Under the pieces are notes generated by a model. The model did no database searches. It was not told the origin of the DNA and was given only the letters and a program-made list of their open reading frames with translations. Positions 15,088 to 21,076 of a DNA stretch of 31,236 nt are shown piece after piece (position 1 is the stretch's first letter; each line of letters opens with the position of its first letter). Both the position numbers and the translations under genes were made by a program. Origin of the DNA: a virus; IMG/VR virus record IMGVR_UViG_3300008110_006644, positions 1 through 31,236 of that record; one strand, given 5' to 3'.

Positions 15088-15102
15088 GACGGTGGTGGAA
15101 GA
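15088..15102 (+). repeat. Border repeat copy 5
   Basis: GACGGTGGTGGAAGA preceded by TTT. GGGGCT (15069-15074) closes a hairpin with AGTCCCG. Confidence 0.9.
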
Positions 15103-15173
15103 ACTCATCGTGATGTGTCCCCGTCTTGACGACCTCACCCTTGCTTGTCTCTCAACGATGTGACAACTGCCAC

Positions 15174-15202
15174 TTGTCATGTGTGCTTGACACCTGTACC
15201 AT
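15174..15202 (+). promoter_or_regulatory. Leaderless promoter with GACA element
   Basis: TTGTCA (15174-15179), 17 bases, TACCAT (15197-15202), 7 bases, ATG at 15210. TGTGACAACTGCCAC starts at 15159. Confidence 0.8.
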
Positions 15203-15209
15203 TCACCCC

Positions 15210-15419
15210 ATGAAAGAGTTCTGTGGAGAAATCATCTACACCAATGCCGATGGCGACAATGTTCAGTCGGACATCTGTAAGCACAACACAGATGAGGTGA
15301 CCGAGGGGTACCGTGCCTTCCTTCATGCCAACCTTGACGAATGGCTGAACAAGGCAAATGGTGAAGGCGCATTTTGGGTCGGCGACCCTGAATACTTCCG
15401 TAGTTGGGAGAAGGAATGA
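15210..15419 (+). CDS. Hypothetical protein, 69 aa
   Basis: Family not recognised. It starts MKEFCGEIIYTNADGDNVQS and has an internal CKHN; the second half is acidic with several tryptophans (WLNKANGEGAFWVGDPEYF). The ATG lies 7 bases after the -10 box with no ribosome site, so it is probably leaderless; the open frame upstream passes through the promoter. The stop overlaps the next ATG (ATGA). It is first of a four-gene plus-strand unit. Confidence 0.75.
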   Translation: MKEFCGEIIYTNADGDNVQSDICKHNTDEVTEGYRAFLHANLDEWLNKANGEGAFWVGDPEYFRSWEKE

Positions 15420-15619
15420 GCCACCCACCTATCTATTACAAGGTGCGTTCGTTCGTGAGGTTTGTCTTTTGGACAACTCTCATCGGCGCAACTCTATTTC
15501 TTATCGCATCTATCGGAGATGAGAAACAAGGCGTCCCTGACTGCGAGTATTTTCACTACCCGTGTGAGACCACGACAACTCTGTACGACCCATACGGGTA
15601 CAACATCTACCAACCCTGA
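15416..15619 (+). CDS. Small membrane protein with CEYFHYPC motif, copy 2
   Basis: 67 residues: a basic head (YYKVRSFVR), a membrane segment FVFWTTLIGATLFLIASIG at about 15-33, then VPDCEYFHYPC and a tyrosine/threonine-rich tail. It is paralogous to the minus-strand gene at 11637 but has no lipobox cysteine. The charge pattern suggests the motif-bearing tail faces outside. Two cysteines seven residues apart could form a disulfide there. It is coupled to the upstream gene by an ATGA overlap. Confidence 0.75.
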   Translation: MSHPPIYYKVRSFVRFVFWTTLIGATLFLIASIGDEKQGVPDCEYFHYPCETTTTLYDPYGYNIYQP

Positions 15620-15627
15620 AAGACACA

Positions 15628-16017
15628 ATGATTACCTGCGATACCTGTGGTGTAGAGCAACCGAACACACAACAAGACAGCCTTCCTGACGGGGGCTGGT
15701 CTTTGCCTATTGACCACTTCGGCTACTACGGTGGCTTTGACGACAATGTGGGCGTCCTACTTGGTAGCGATGAAAGTCGCTTTATCAGTATGTGTCACGA
15801 CTGCGTTGTCAAACTTCTAGATGCTTTTCCGTTGCTCGGAGAGAAACTTCGTGGTGGCTGTCACCCGAACTTCATTCATCACGCTGACTTTGACAGTAAT
15901 GATGACTGTACCCTTGACCCTTCATGCTGTCGCTGGGCTTGGGGTTGGAAAGGCAAAGAGACCTACATCGGAGACGGCAAAGGTGGCTGGGTGCTCGTAT
16001 CTAAGGATACAAAGTGA
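15628..16017 (+). CDS. Zinc-ribbon protein, 129 aa
   Basis: CDTCG at the N-terminus and CHDC at about 56-59 form a treble-clef-like CxxC...CxxC pair. A histidine/cysteine-rich C-terminal part (GGCHPNFIHHADF, CTLDPSCCRW) may bind a second metal. The family is not named with certainty. The ATG at 15628 lies 8 bases after the previous stop with only a weak GAAAG ribosome site. Its TGA overlaps the GTG of a microprotein. Confidence 0.78.
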   Translation: MITCDTCGVEQPNTQQDSLPDGGWSLPIDHFGYYGGFDDNVGVLLGSDESRFISMCHDCVVKLLDAFPLLGEKLRGGCHPNFIHHADFDSNDDCTLDPSCCRWAWGWKGKETYIGDGKGGWVLVSKDTK

Positions 16018-16064
16018 CTGCCATCATCGTTCTCGTTGCGATTGCGTTGCTGTTCGCACTCTAA
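16014..16064 (+). CDS. Hydrophobic microprotein, 16 aa
   Basis: MTAIIVLVAIALLFAL, starting at a GTG inside the stop of the zinc-ribbon gene (GTGA). It belongs with the 12458 and 13723 peptides, all 16 residues, although this one lies on the plus strand. Its stop overlaps the stop of the convergent gene at 16061. Confidence 0.7.
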   Translation: MTAIIVLVAIALLFAL

Positions 16065-16282
16065 AACAGCGTCTGCTCGCCGTTTGAGCCTTCTCGCTTA
16101 CCACCACGCTTAGTCTCTGTTTCCACACAGATGGAATGAGCGTACTTGTGCTGGTTCTTCACACCCTTTATTCCTGTGTTGTTGTCTGAACGCACCCACG
16201 CCAACACCAACTTCATTGTTCCACTTTGCCCTGGCTGGACTTCGTGATTACAGAACTCACACACATAGCGAACGTACGACAT
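16061..16282 (-). CDS. Small zinc-binding protein, 73 aa
   Basis: CEFC at 8-11 and a later H-x-x-H...C (YAHSICVE at about 48-55) give a CxxC...HxxC-type site; the tail is basic and glycine-rich. The ATG at 16282 is 7 bases after TATTAT and lacks a ribosome site, so it is probably leaderless. It converges with the four-gene plus unit. Family not recognised. Confidence 0.7.
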   Translation of the reverse strand: MSYVRYVCEFCNHEVQPGQSGTMKLVLAWVRSDNNTGIKGVKNQHKYAHSICVETETKRGGKREGSNGEQTLF

Positions 16283-16289
16283 CTCATAA

Positions 16290-16318
16290 ATAATACCGGG
16301 CGGGGCTGCTAAGCGCAA
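16290..16318 (-). promoter_or_regulatory. Leaderless promoter
   Basis: Minus strand TTGCGC (16318-16313), 17 bases, TATTAT (16295-16290), 7 bases, ATG. The GGGGCT element lies inside its spacer. Confidence 0.65.
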
Positions 16319-16330
16319 CGGGTTTGCTTT

Positions 16331-16345
16331 GACGGTGGTGGAAGA
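16331..16345 (+). repeat. Border repeat copy 6
   Basis: GACGGTGGTGGAAGA preceded by TTT. GGGGCT is at 16302-16307. Confidence 0.9.
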
Positions 16346-16361
16346 GGGCTGGTTGGGTACA

Positions 16362-16407
16362 CGAAAAAAGGGGGGTCGCCCACCGTACTTGGCAGGCGAC
16401 CCCCCTT
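16362..16407 (-). terminator. Terminator of the 16.4-kb gene
   Basis: A 13-bp perfect stem, AAGGGGGGTCGCC (16368-16380) with GGCGACCCCCCTT (16395-16407). The minus strand then has a T run. Confidence 0.92.
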
Positions 16408-16423
16408 CCGTAGGGGGTACGGT

Positions 16424-16999
16424 CTAGTTGTTCTTGGCGTTGGTGATTGTCTTACACGCCATCGTGAACGCCTTGAAGATGTCTGCGACAGTCCCTTCCA
16501 TCTCGCCTTCCAACATCTCAGGCTCGTCATAGACAGGCAAGCCCTTGTCGTTGTAGCGATAGAACACGGTTGTTCCGATGGCTTGTCCTTCCCACGGATA
16601 CAGACCCACGATAAGCCCTTCACGCACATCGCTTGTTGGGTTCGTCTTGTACTCTTCTTCGTACATTCCACGGCTCCAATCTTCGGGCAGGCTCTCCACC
16701 CCTTCGTGTGTTGGCTTTGCGTAGCCTTCTACGACATACGCAAGCCACTTCCATTGAACCGATGAGAACTGTGCCATCATCGTTTCAGCGAGTGCTGACA
16801 GCATCAACGGCAAGGTGTCGGTTGGGTGTCCATCGTTGTAGTCGGGTGCGATGAAGCCTTCGCCTGTCGGTAGTTCACCGAGCAGTACAGGTGGCGTATC
16901 GCACATTCCATTGTTGTCCACGCACATCTCGTACTTGACTTCCATCGCGCGAGCGATTACAGAAGCCAATAGTTCAGATGGTGTCTGTTCTTCTTCCAT
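16424..16999 (-). CDS. Hypothetical protein, 191 aa
   Basis: Family not recognised. It is soluble and acidic, beginning MEEEQTPSELLASVIARAME, with an internal LMLSALAETMMAQFSSVQWKWLAYVVEGYA helix pair and a C-terminal helix. GGGGG lies about 8 bases before the ATG. It is an autonomous single-gene unit with a strong promoter upstream and a strong terminator after it. Confidence 0.78.
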   Translation of the reverse strand: MEEEQTPSELLASVIARAMEVKYEMCVDNNGMCDTPPVLLGELPTGEGFIAPDYNDGHPTDTLPLMLSALAETMMAQFSSVQWKWLAYVVEGYAKPTHEGVESLPEDWSRGMYEEEYKTNPTSDVREGLIVGLYPWEGQAIGTTVFYRYNDKGLPVYDEPEMLEGEMEGTVADIFKAFTMACKTITNAKNN

Positions 17000-17042
17000 T
17001 TGTGTACCCCCCTATGGGTAGTTGGTGTGTATTACAAGGTAG

Positions 17043-17071
17043 AAGATACAGGCGATAACACAGTTTGTCAA
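17043..17071 (-). promoter_or_regulatory. Promoter with GACA element
   Basis: Minus strand TTGACA (17071-17066), 17 bases, TATCTT (17048-17043). TGTGACAAACGACAC directly upstream (to 17086). Confidence 0.85.
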
Positions 17072-17208
17072 GTGTCGTTTGTCACAGGCGAGACAGGGGT
17101 GACAGACAGGTGGCGAGTTGGCAGGTGGCGACGAAACTGAGTGGCGACGGCGCAGATGCGCCCGATAGCCCCGCGCTGCGATGCGACCGTCCGGGGCTCG
17201 CACCTTCC

Positions 17209-17223
17209 GACGGTGGCGGGAGA
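17209..17223 (+). repeat. Border repeat copy 7 (variant)
   Basis: GACGGTGGCGGGAGA, one change from consensus. GGGGCT (17193-17198) pairs with AGCCCCG upstream. Confidence 0.82.
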
Positions 17224-17246
17224 CGGCGCACGGGCAGTCGTTGGGC

Positions 17247-17279
17247 AAGCAAAAAGCCCGCCCCCTTTCGGAGACGGGC
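17247..17279 (-). terminator. Terminator of the 17.3-kb gene
   Basis: GCCCGCCCCC (17256-17265) pairs with GGAGACGGGC (17270-17279) through a GAAA-type loop on the minus strand, then TTTTTGCTTG. Confidence 0.9.
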
Positions 17280-17301
17280 AGTTCGCCGTGTTGTTCAGTT
17301 G

Positions 17302-17658
17302 TTAGCGGTCTGGATTAGGCATTGCCTTCACCGTAAAAGTTCCGCTTGCATCGTGGTGAGAGAGGTGACAAGTAAGCACCATTGTTTCGGGGTCAAGCGT
17401 GTAGCGCAATGACCATTCCGAACGAACGGTAATACTTTCCAACAACTTCATCGGCGTATCGGCGTGGAAAATACCGTCAAGCCCACCACTCCACAATGGG
17501 AATCCCTCAATGCGCCACCAAGTGTCGCCTTCGTGAAGTTCCTCATTATGGGCAATGAGCGTGTTGGCAACCTCAGCGAACAAGTCTGTCGCAAAGTCCC
17601 ACTCCACTTCGTCTGAAGTGTTGCTCACCTCTTCCCACTCAATGACAGAATCAGTCAT
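17302..17658 (-). CDS. Hypothetical protein, 118 aa
   Basis: Family not recognised. It has an acidic N-terminus (MTDSVIEWEEVSNTSDEVEW), a helix DFATDLFAEVANTLIAHN, then mostly beta strands (WRIEGFPLW, SLRYTLDPETMVLTCHLSHHD). The ATG at 17658 follows AAAGGGGG. It is a single-gene unit with its own promoter and terminator. Confidence 0.76.
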   Translation of the reverse strand: MTDSVIEWEEVSNTSDEVEWDFATDLFAEVANTLIAHNEELHEGDTWWRIEGFPLWSGGLDGIFHADTPMKLLESITVRSEWSLRYTLDPETMVLTCHLSHHDASGTFTVKAMPNPDR

Positions 17659-17687
17659 GATTCCCCCTTTTGTGAGTTGAGAATCTA

Positions 17688-17716
17688 AGACTACAAAGTT
17701 AGTAGCCACTTGTCAA
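17688..17716 (-). promoter_or_regulatory. Promoter of the 17.3-kb gene
   Basis: Minus strand TTGACA (17716-17711), 17 bases, TAGTCT (17693-17688). It lacks the conserved TGTGACAAACGACAC element. Confidence 0.78.
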
Positions 17717-17733
17717 ATAGTTATTGTGTGACA

Positions 17734-17793
17734 TTAGCCACTTGCGAACAATGCGATGAGTGCGATGACTACAACAATAGAGACTAATGACAT
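17734..17793 (-). CDS. Hydrophobic microprotein, 19 aa, own promoter
   Basis: MSLVSIVVVIALIALFASG, or 21 residues from an ATG two codons upstream. Unlike the other microproteins it is not coupled to a gene: a promoter (TTGCGT, 17 bases, TAAGGT) puts the ATG 6 bases after the -10 box, so it may be leaderless. It lies just upstream of the 17.3-kb gene promoter. Confidence 0.55.
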   Translation of the reverse strand: MSLVSIVVVIALIALFASG

Positions 17794-17799
17794 GGGCAT

Positions 17800-17828
17800 A
17801 CCTTAGTGGCTGTCGGCAAGCAACGCAA
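17800..17828 (-). promoter_or_regulatory. Promoter of the solitary microprotein
   Basis: Minus strand TTGCGT (17828-17823), 17 bases, TAAGGT (17805-17800). Confidence 0.55.
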
Positions 17829-17917
17829 CCCGATGTCGCCGATGTCGCCGATGGCAACACAGATGGGGCGGAAGTCCCGGACGGGATTTTTGTCCCGCGG
17901 GGCTCCCACAGGACTTT

Positions 17918-17932
17918 GACGGTGGTGGAAGA
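17918..17932 (+). repeat. Border repeat copy 8
   Basis: GACGGTGGTGGAAGA preceded by TTT. GGGGCT (17899-17904) is just before it, next to a CGGGA/TCCCG hairpin. Confidence 0.9.
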
Positions 17933-18029
17933 CCCTTCTCCCAGTCTGAGACACTTTCCCCCAGTTAGTCTCACGAGACAGTCGCACCAAATGTGTCTCA
18001 CCGAACACCTGTTCTGTGACAAATGACAC

Positions 18030-18058
18030 TTGCTAACTGTGCTTGACACCTGTACCCT
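18030..18058 (+). promoter_or_regulatory. Promoter with GACA element
   Basis: TTGCTA (18030-18035), 17 bases, TACCCT (18053-18058). TGTGACAAATGACAC starts at 18015. It leaves a leader of about 130 bases before the 18193 gene. Confidence 0.75.
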
Positions 18059-18192
18059 TCTATGTGGGCAACCGACCCAACTAGCCTACGAGTTCGCAAG
18101 CGACCTGCCCGTAGGGGGACTAGAAGGGAAGGGGGTATGTCGTAGGGAAGGCACACCCGCCCACTCAACACCTAATAGATAAGGGGAACGGA

Positions 18193-18786
18193 ATGGGAAT
18201 GGACGTATTTGGGCAAGACCCAAAGAATGAAAAGGGCGAATACTTCCGCAACAATGTGTGGTGGTGGCGTCCCCTGTGGGAGTTCTGCGAGTTTGTCGCA
18301 CCTGAACTTACGAGCATGGTTGAGAACGGATACTCCAATGACGGAGACGGGCTTGACGGAGAAGATGCGAAGGAACTTGCCAAAGTTCTACGCAAGAGCC
18401 TGCGTGACGGAACGCTGGACAACTACGAGCAGACACGCAACGAGTGGCTTGCGTCTTTGCCTATTCGCCCCTGTGTTCATTGTCAGGCGACTGGTAAGCG
18501 CACTTGGTACACCAACCCCGACAACAATGGCGACTACACGCCTTCTGTGGAATACAGCATTGCGGAAGCCTTTGCCAACGAGATAGCCACCGAAGGTAAT
18601 GGTTGTTTGCCGACCTACACACCTGTTGAGAAGCCCGAAGGCTGGCTGGAAGAAACCAAAGAATGTAACGCCTGTGGGGGAACTGGCGGTCAGCAACACT
18701 TTGCGAAGAACTATCCGTTTGACAAGAAGAATGTCCGTGAGTTCGCTACTTTCTTAGCAAACTGCGGTGGCTTTCAGATTTGCTAA
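18193..18786 (+). CDS. Phage protein with two DnaJ-type zinc knuckles, 197 aa
   Basis: The start MGMDVFGQDPKNEKGEYFR followed by NNVWWWRPLW is a signature I recognise from a recurrent phage family of unknown function. Further on are CVHCQATGK (about 94-102) and CNACGGTGG (about 158-166), two CxxCxxTG knuckles like the zinc-binding repeats of DnaJ. The C-terminal helix is cysteine-ended. AAGGGGAACGG precedes the ATG at 18193. Its TAA overlaps the next ATG. It probably binds unfolded protein or RNA through the knuckles; this is inference. Confidence 0.8.
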   Translation: MGMDVFGQDPKNEKGEYFRNNVWWWRPLWEFCEFVAPELTSMVENGYSNDGDGLDGEDAKELAKVLRKSLRDGTLDNYEQTRNEWLASLPIRPCVHCQATGKRTWYTNPDNNGDYTPSVEYSIAEAFANEIATEGNGCLPTYTPVEKPEGWLEETKECNACGGTGGQQHFAKNYPFDKKNVREFATFLANCGGFQIC

Positions 18787-19004
18787 TGAAACGCATTGAC
18801 CAACTCGCAAACGAATGGGTGAAGGGCGCACTTGCTGGAAAGCGGGTGCGCCTTATCCGTTGCTCAGACCCATACACGAAACTACAAAGTGGTGACGAAG
18901 GCGTTGTGGACTACATTGACGACATGGGTACTGTTCATGTCAAGTGGGACAACGGCTCATCACTCGGTCTAATACAAGGAGAAGATACATGGACATACGA
19001 GTAG
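18786..19004 (+). CDS. DUF4314-like protein, 72 aa
   Basis: GKRVRLIRCSDPYTKLQSGD, then GTVHVKWDNGSSLGLIQGEDTW, match the DUF4314 pattern, a small SH3-like beta barrel found in phages and mobile elements. The ATG overlaps the TAA of the upstream gene (TAATG), so it is coupled. Its 3' end overlaps the next gene by 16 bases. Function unknown. Confidence 0.85.
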   Translation: MKRIDQLANEWVKGALAGKRVRLIRCSDPYTKLQSGDEGVVDYIDDMGTVHVKWDNGSSLGLIQGEDTWTYE

Positions 19005-19270
19005 ACCTCGCCAGTTGGCGATACTGGACAGATGAAGAAATAGTGGAAACGCTTTACGAGCATTACTACACGCTTGCCTCAACGGGGGAACACGCTGTCA
19101 TGGCTGTTCTACACGACATCACCAAGCACCGTTTCTTCCACTATCACTTGGTAGATGACGAGCGCATGGGTCTTATCCTTGTCAAGTTCGCCCGTGAACT
19201 GGAAGATAAAGGGCAGATGTCTGTCCCCGCTATGGACTTCTACCGTTCTCAACAGACCGACAAGGGATAG
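18989..19270 (+). CDS. Hypothetical protein, 93 aa
   Basis: Family not recognised. It is helical and acidic: MDIRVDLASWRYWTDEEIVE, VMAVLHDITKHRFFHYHLVD, ILVKFARELEDKG. The ATG at 18989 is preceded by AAGGAG inside the end of the DUF4314 gene. It is last of a three-gene unit that ends in a strong terminator 24 bases later. Confidence 0.75.
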   Translation: MDIRVDLASWRYWTDEEIVETLYEHYYTLASTGEHAVMAVLHDITKHRFFHYHLVDDERMGLILVKFARELEDKGQMSVPAMDFYRSQQTDKG

Positions 19271-19293
19271 TCTTTCCTACCCCTGTCACGCTC

Positions 19294-19340
19294 AACCCCC
19301 TGTTTCGTCTCACGCTGGCGAAGCAGGGGGTTTTGCTTTG
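19294..19340 (+). terminator. Terminator of the 18.2-19.3 kb unit
   Basis: AACCCCCTG (19294-19302) pairs with CAGGGGGTT (19324-19332), extended by a TTTCG/CGAAG inner stem. TTGCTTTG follows. Confidence 0.88.
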
Positions 19341-19432
19341 TCTACCATCACGGCCATCAGCGCAGCGGCCATCAGAACTATCTGGCCTAAATAAAACCCG
19401 CCGGGGCTACCGACCCCCGTCTTCACTACTTT

Positions 19433-19447
19433 GACGGTGGTGGAAGA
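19433..19447 (+). repeat. Border repeat copy 9
   Basis: GACGGTGGTGGAAGA preceded by TTT. GGGGCT is at 19403-19408. Confidence 0.9.
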
Positions 19448-19471
19448 CCCTTCGTGGGGAAGTTCGGGGAC

Positions 19472-19508
19472 AGCAGAAAGCCCCCACCTGCCGAGGCAAG
19501 TGAGGGCT
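19472..19508 (-). terminator. Terminator of the 19.5-kb gene
   Basis: AGCCCCCACCTGC (19479-19491) pairs with GCAAGTGAGGGCT (19496-19508) with two wobbles and a 4-base loop. A short T run follows on the minus strand. Confidence 0.82.
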
Positions 19509-19531
19509 AACTGTTGGAAGTGGGTTGTGGT

Positions 19532-19987
19532 TTAGTTGTTCTTGGCGAGAAGTGCGTTGAGAGCAGAGAGCAAGGCGTTAGCGAGTGAGCCTGTTCCGTT
19601 GCCTTCGTCTGTCACGAGGTCGTCAGGGTCAGTCTCAAAGGCGAGAGCCGACCCCATTTTTCCACCACGCTCAACGCACGAGCAAAGGCGTACACGCTTG
19701 CGCTCAGGGTGTGCGCTTGGTGCGCCTTCTACTTCTCCGTTGTCACCGAGTGGCGCAGCCCAACCTGTTGTGATGATGCCAATGCCTTGGTCGTCTTCTT
19801 TGAGCGACTGAATGTGTGGAAGGCTCTCCAACGCTTCGTAAATGTCTTCTGCTGTTGCGAGAAGACGGAAACCGTCAGCGCAGTATGCGAACAGTATCGC
19901 CTGTTCCATAGTGAAGCCTTCGCCCCCTTCCATAGTGAGTGTGCGCTGGGCAAGTTCTGCCATACGCACAGGTGATGATGTGGTCAT
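19532..19987 (-). CDS. Hypothetical protein, 151 aa
   Basis: Family not recognised. The N-terminal half is helical (MTTSSPVRMAELAQRTLTME, AILFAYCADGFRLLATAEDIYEAL), the centre basic and cysteine-containing (KRVRLCSCVERGGK), and the C-terminus another helix. AAAGGGGACAGAG precedes the ATG. It is a single-gene unit with its own promoter and terminator. Confidence 0.77.
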   Translation of the reverse strand: MTTSSPVRMAELAQRTLTMEGGEGFTMEQAILFAYCADGFRLLATAEDIYEALESLPHIQSLKEDDQGIGIITTGWAAPLGDNGEVEGAPSAHPERKRVRLCSCVERGGKMGSALAFETDPDDLVTDEGNGTGSLANALLSALNALLAKNN

Positions 19988-20021
19988 CTCTGTCCCCTTT
20001 CGTGGGCTAGTAGGTGATTAC

Positions 20022-20050
20022 AAGTTACAGAGTGTAAGGCACAATGTCAA
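20022..20050 (-). promoter_or_regulatory. Promoter with GACA element
   Basis: Minus strand TTGACA (20050-20045), 17 bases, TAACTT (20027-20022). TGTGACAAACGACAC directly upstream (to 20066). Confidence 0.85.
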
Positions 20051-20181
20051 TGTGTCGTTTGTCACAGGGATTAGTCGGACACATCACATAGGACACATCA
20101 CAGTCGGACTAACTCCAAACTTTGAGCGAGTCCAAACTTCGGCTGAACCAGATGCGACTTCTGGGGCGACATCTGGGGTGA

Positions 20182-20214
20182 CAGCCCCGCGAGCCGTCTT
20201 CGCCCAACGGGGCT
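20182..20214 (+). repeat. AGCCCCG...CGGGGCT hairpin beside border repeat 10
   Basis: The two arms are 7 bases long and flank a variable loop. It ends 9 bases before the border repeat. Comparable hairpins precede several other copies. Confidence 0.6.
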
Positions 20215-20223
20215 CACAAGGCT

Positions 20224-20238
20224 GACGGTGGTGGAAGA
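20224..20238 (+). repeat. Border repeat copy 10
   Basis: GACGGTGGTGGAAGA preceded by CT. GGGGCT is at 20209-20214. Confidence 0.88.
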
Positions 20239-20245
20239 AGCCCCC

Positions 20246-20306
20246 TGCGCCCGTGCGTGTGTGCGCCTGCCCGTGCGTGTGTGTACCCGTGCGCCTGCCC
20301 GACCCT
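20246..20306 (+). repeat. Short GT-rich tandem repeat
   Basis: About two and a half copies of a 20-base unit built on GCGCCTGCCCGTGCGTGTGT, decaying towards the right. It lies between border repeat 10 and the promoters of the next unit. No gene is seen here. Confidence 0.6.
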
Positions 20307-20343
20307 GTGACAACAGACACAGAAGAAAGATGTTGTGTGCGTG

Positions 20344-20372
20344 TTGTGCTTGTGCCTTACACCCTGTACCTT
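20344..20372 (+). promoter_or_regulatory. Distal promoter of the 20.5-kb unit
   Basis: TTGTGC (20344-20349), 17 bases, TACCTT (20367-20372). A TGTGACAACAGACAC element lies 23 bases upstream rather than abutting it. Confidence 0.5.
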
Positions 20373-20439
20373 TTACCCCGTACCAAACAGCCCGATGGCA
20401 AGGTCGGTAGGCGTGTGACAAACGACACACAGAAACCTA

Positions 20440-20468
20440 TTGACAACTACCATTGACACCTGTAAGGT
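20440..20468 (+). promoter_or_regulatory. Proximal promoter of the 20.5-kb unit
   Basis: TTGACA (20440-20445), 17 bases, TAAGGT (20463-20468). TGTGACAAACGACAC is at 20414-20428, here 11 bases away from the -35. Confidence 0.78.
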
Positions 20469-20511
20469 ACACATTGTCACTTTGACACCTACCAAGAAAG
20501 AAGGAAATGCC

Positions 20512-20925
20512 GTGACACACTCAGTAGAGCAAGCAACACGCCTGTACCTGTTGGCAAAAGAAGCCAGCGCACAGGCAGAAGCACAAAAGAAGGAAGCAGA
20601 GCAGGCGTTGCGTGAAGCACTCGCCATCGCAGGCATCAACACAAGCGTTGTGGACGGCATCAAAGTCGCCATCGTGGACGGACAGCGTAAGTCCTATGAC
20701 GCAGACAAGTTGGCGATGCTCGTGAAGCCTGCCACCTACAAGAAAGTAACCAAGCCCGTAGTGGACGGTGAAATGTTGGAGAGCGCAGTTCAGGTGGGCA
20801 TCGTCTCACAAGAAGTCGCAGACACCATCACAAAGGTCACCACCTACTCACAGGTGCGTACCACAGCCATCTCGCCTGATGCGAAGGCAAAGTCCAAGTC
20901 CACCGACACAGCGCAGGTCGCCTAG
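20512..20925 (+). CDS. Hypothetical protein with N-terminal coiled coil, 137 aa
   Basis: An alanine/glutamate-rich helix (about 8-45, ATRLYLLAKEASAQAEAQKK onward) forms a likely coiled coil. It is followed by GINTSVVDGIKVAIVDGQRK, then SYDADKLAMLV and KVTKPVVDGEMLE. The second half looks like a conserved phage domain I cannot name. The GTG at 20512 follows AAGAAGGAAA; the open frame before it covers the promoter. A perfect 11-bp hairpin follows the stop, then the promoter of the AAA gene. Confidence 0.78.
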   Translation: MTHSVEQATRLYLLAKEASAQAEAQKKEAEQALREALAIAGINTSVVDGIKVAIVDGQRKSYDADKLAMLVKPATYKKVTKPVVDGEMLESAVQVGIVSQEVADTITKVTTYSQVRTTAISPDAKAKSKSTDTAQVA

Positions 20926-20938
20926 TCACAAAGTCTCG

Positions 20939-20978
20939 TGTGGGGTGGGAGACACGGCAGATGCTCGCCCACCCCACA
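20939..20978 (+). terminator. Hairpin after the 20.5-kb gene
   Basis: A perfect 11-bp stem TGTGGGGTGGG/CCCACCCCACA without a T tract. It may stabilise the mRNA end or terminate weakly. Confidence 0.6.
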
Positions 20979-21010
20979 TAGAGAGCCATTAGAAATGATG
21001 GCTAACAAGG

Positions 21011-21039
21011 TTGTGTGCCACTAACAATGTGGCTACACT
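21011..21039 (+). promoter_or_regulatory. Promoter of the AAA/VWA pair
   Basis: TTGTGT (21011-21016), 17 bases, TACACT (21034-21039), about 38 bases before the ATG. Confidence 0.65.
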
Positions 21040-21076
21040 TCACACCCACAACAAACTCCCACGAAAGGGGAAACCA

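Noticed and set aside
18062-18145. 27-codon arginine-rich frame just after the 18.0-kb promoter
   Set aside because: Its ATG is only 3 bases after the -10 box, so it would not be in a normal transcript; there is no other support.
19337-19394. Possible eighth microprotein after the 19.3-kb terminator
   Set aside because: The frame lacks a good start, contains arginine and proline, lies beyond the terminator and is not hydrophobic enough.
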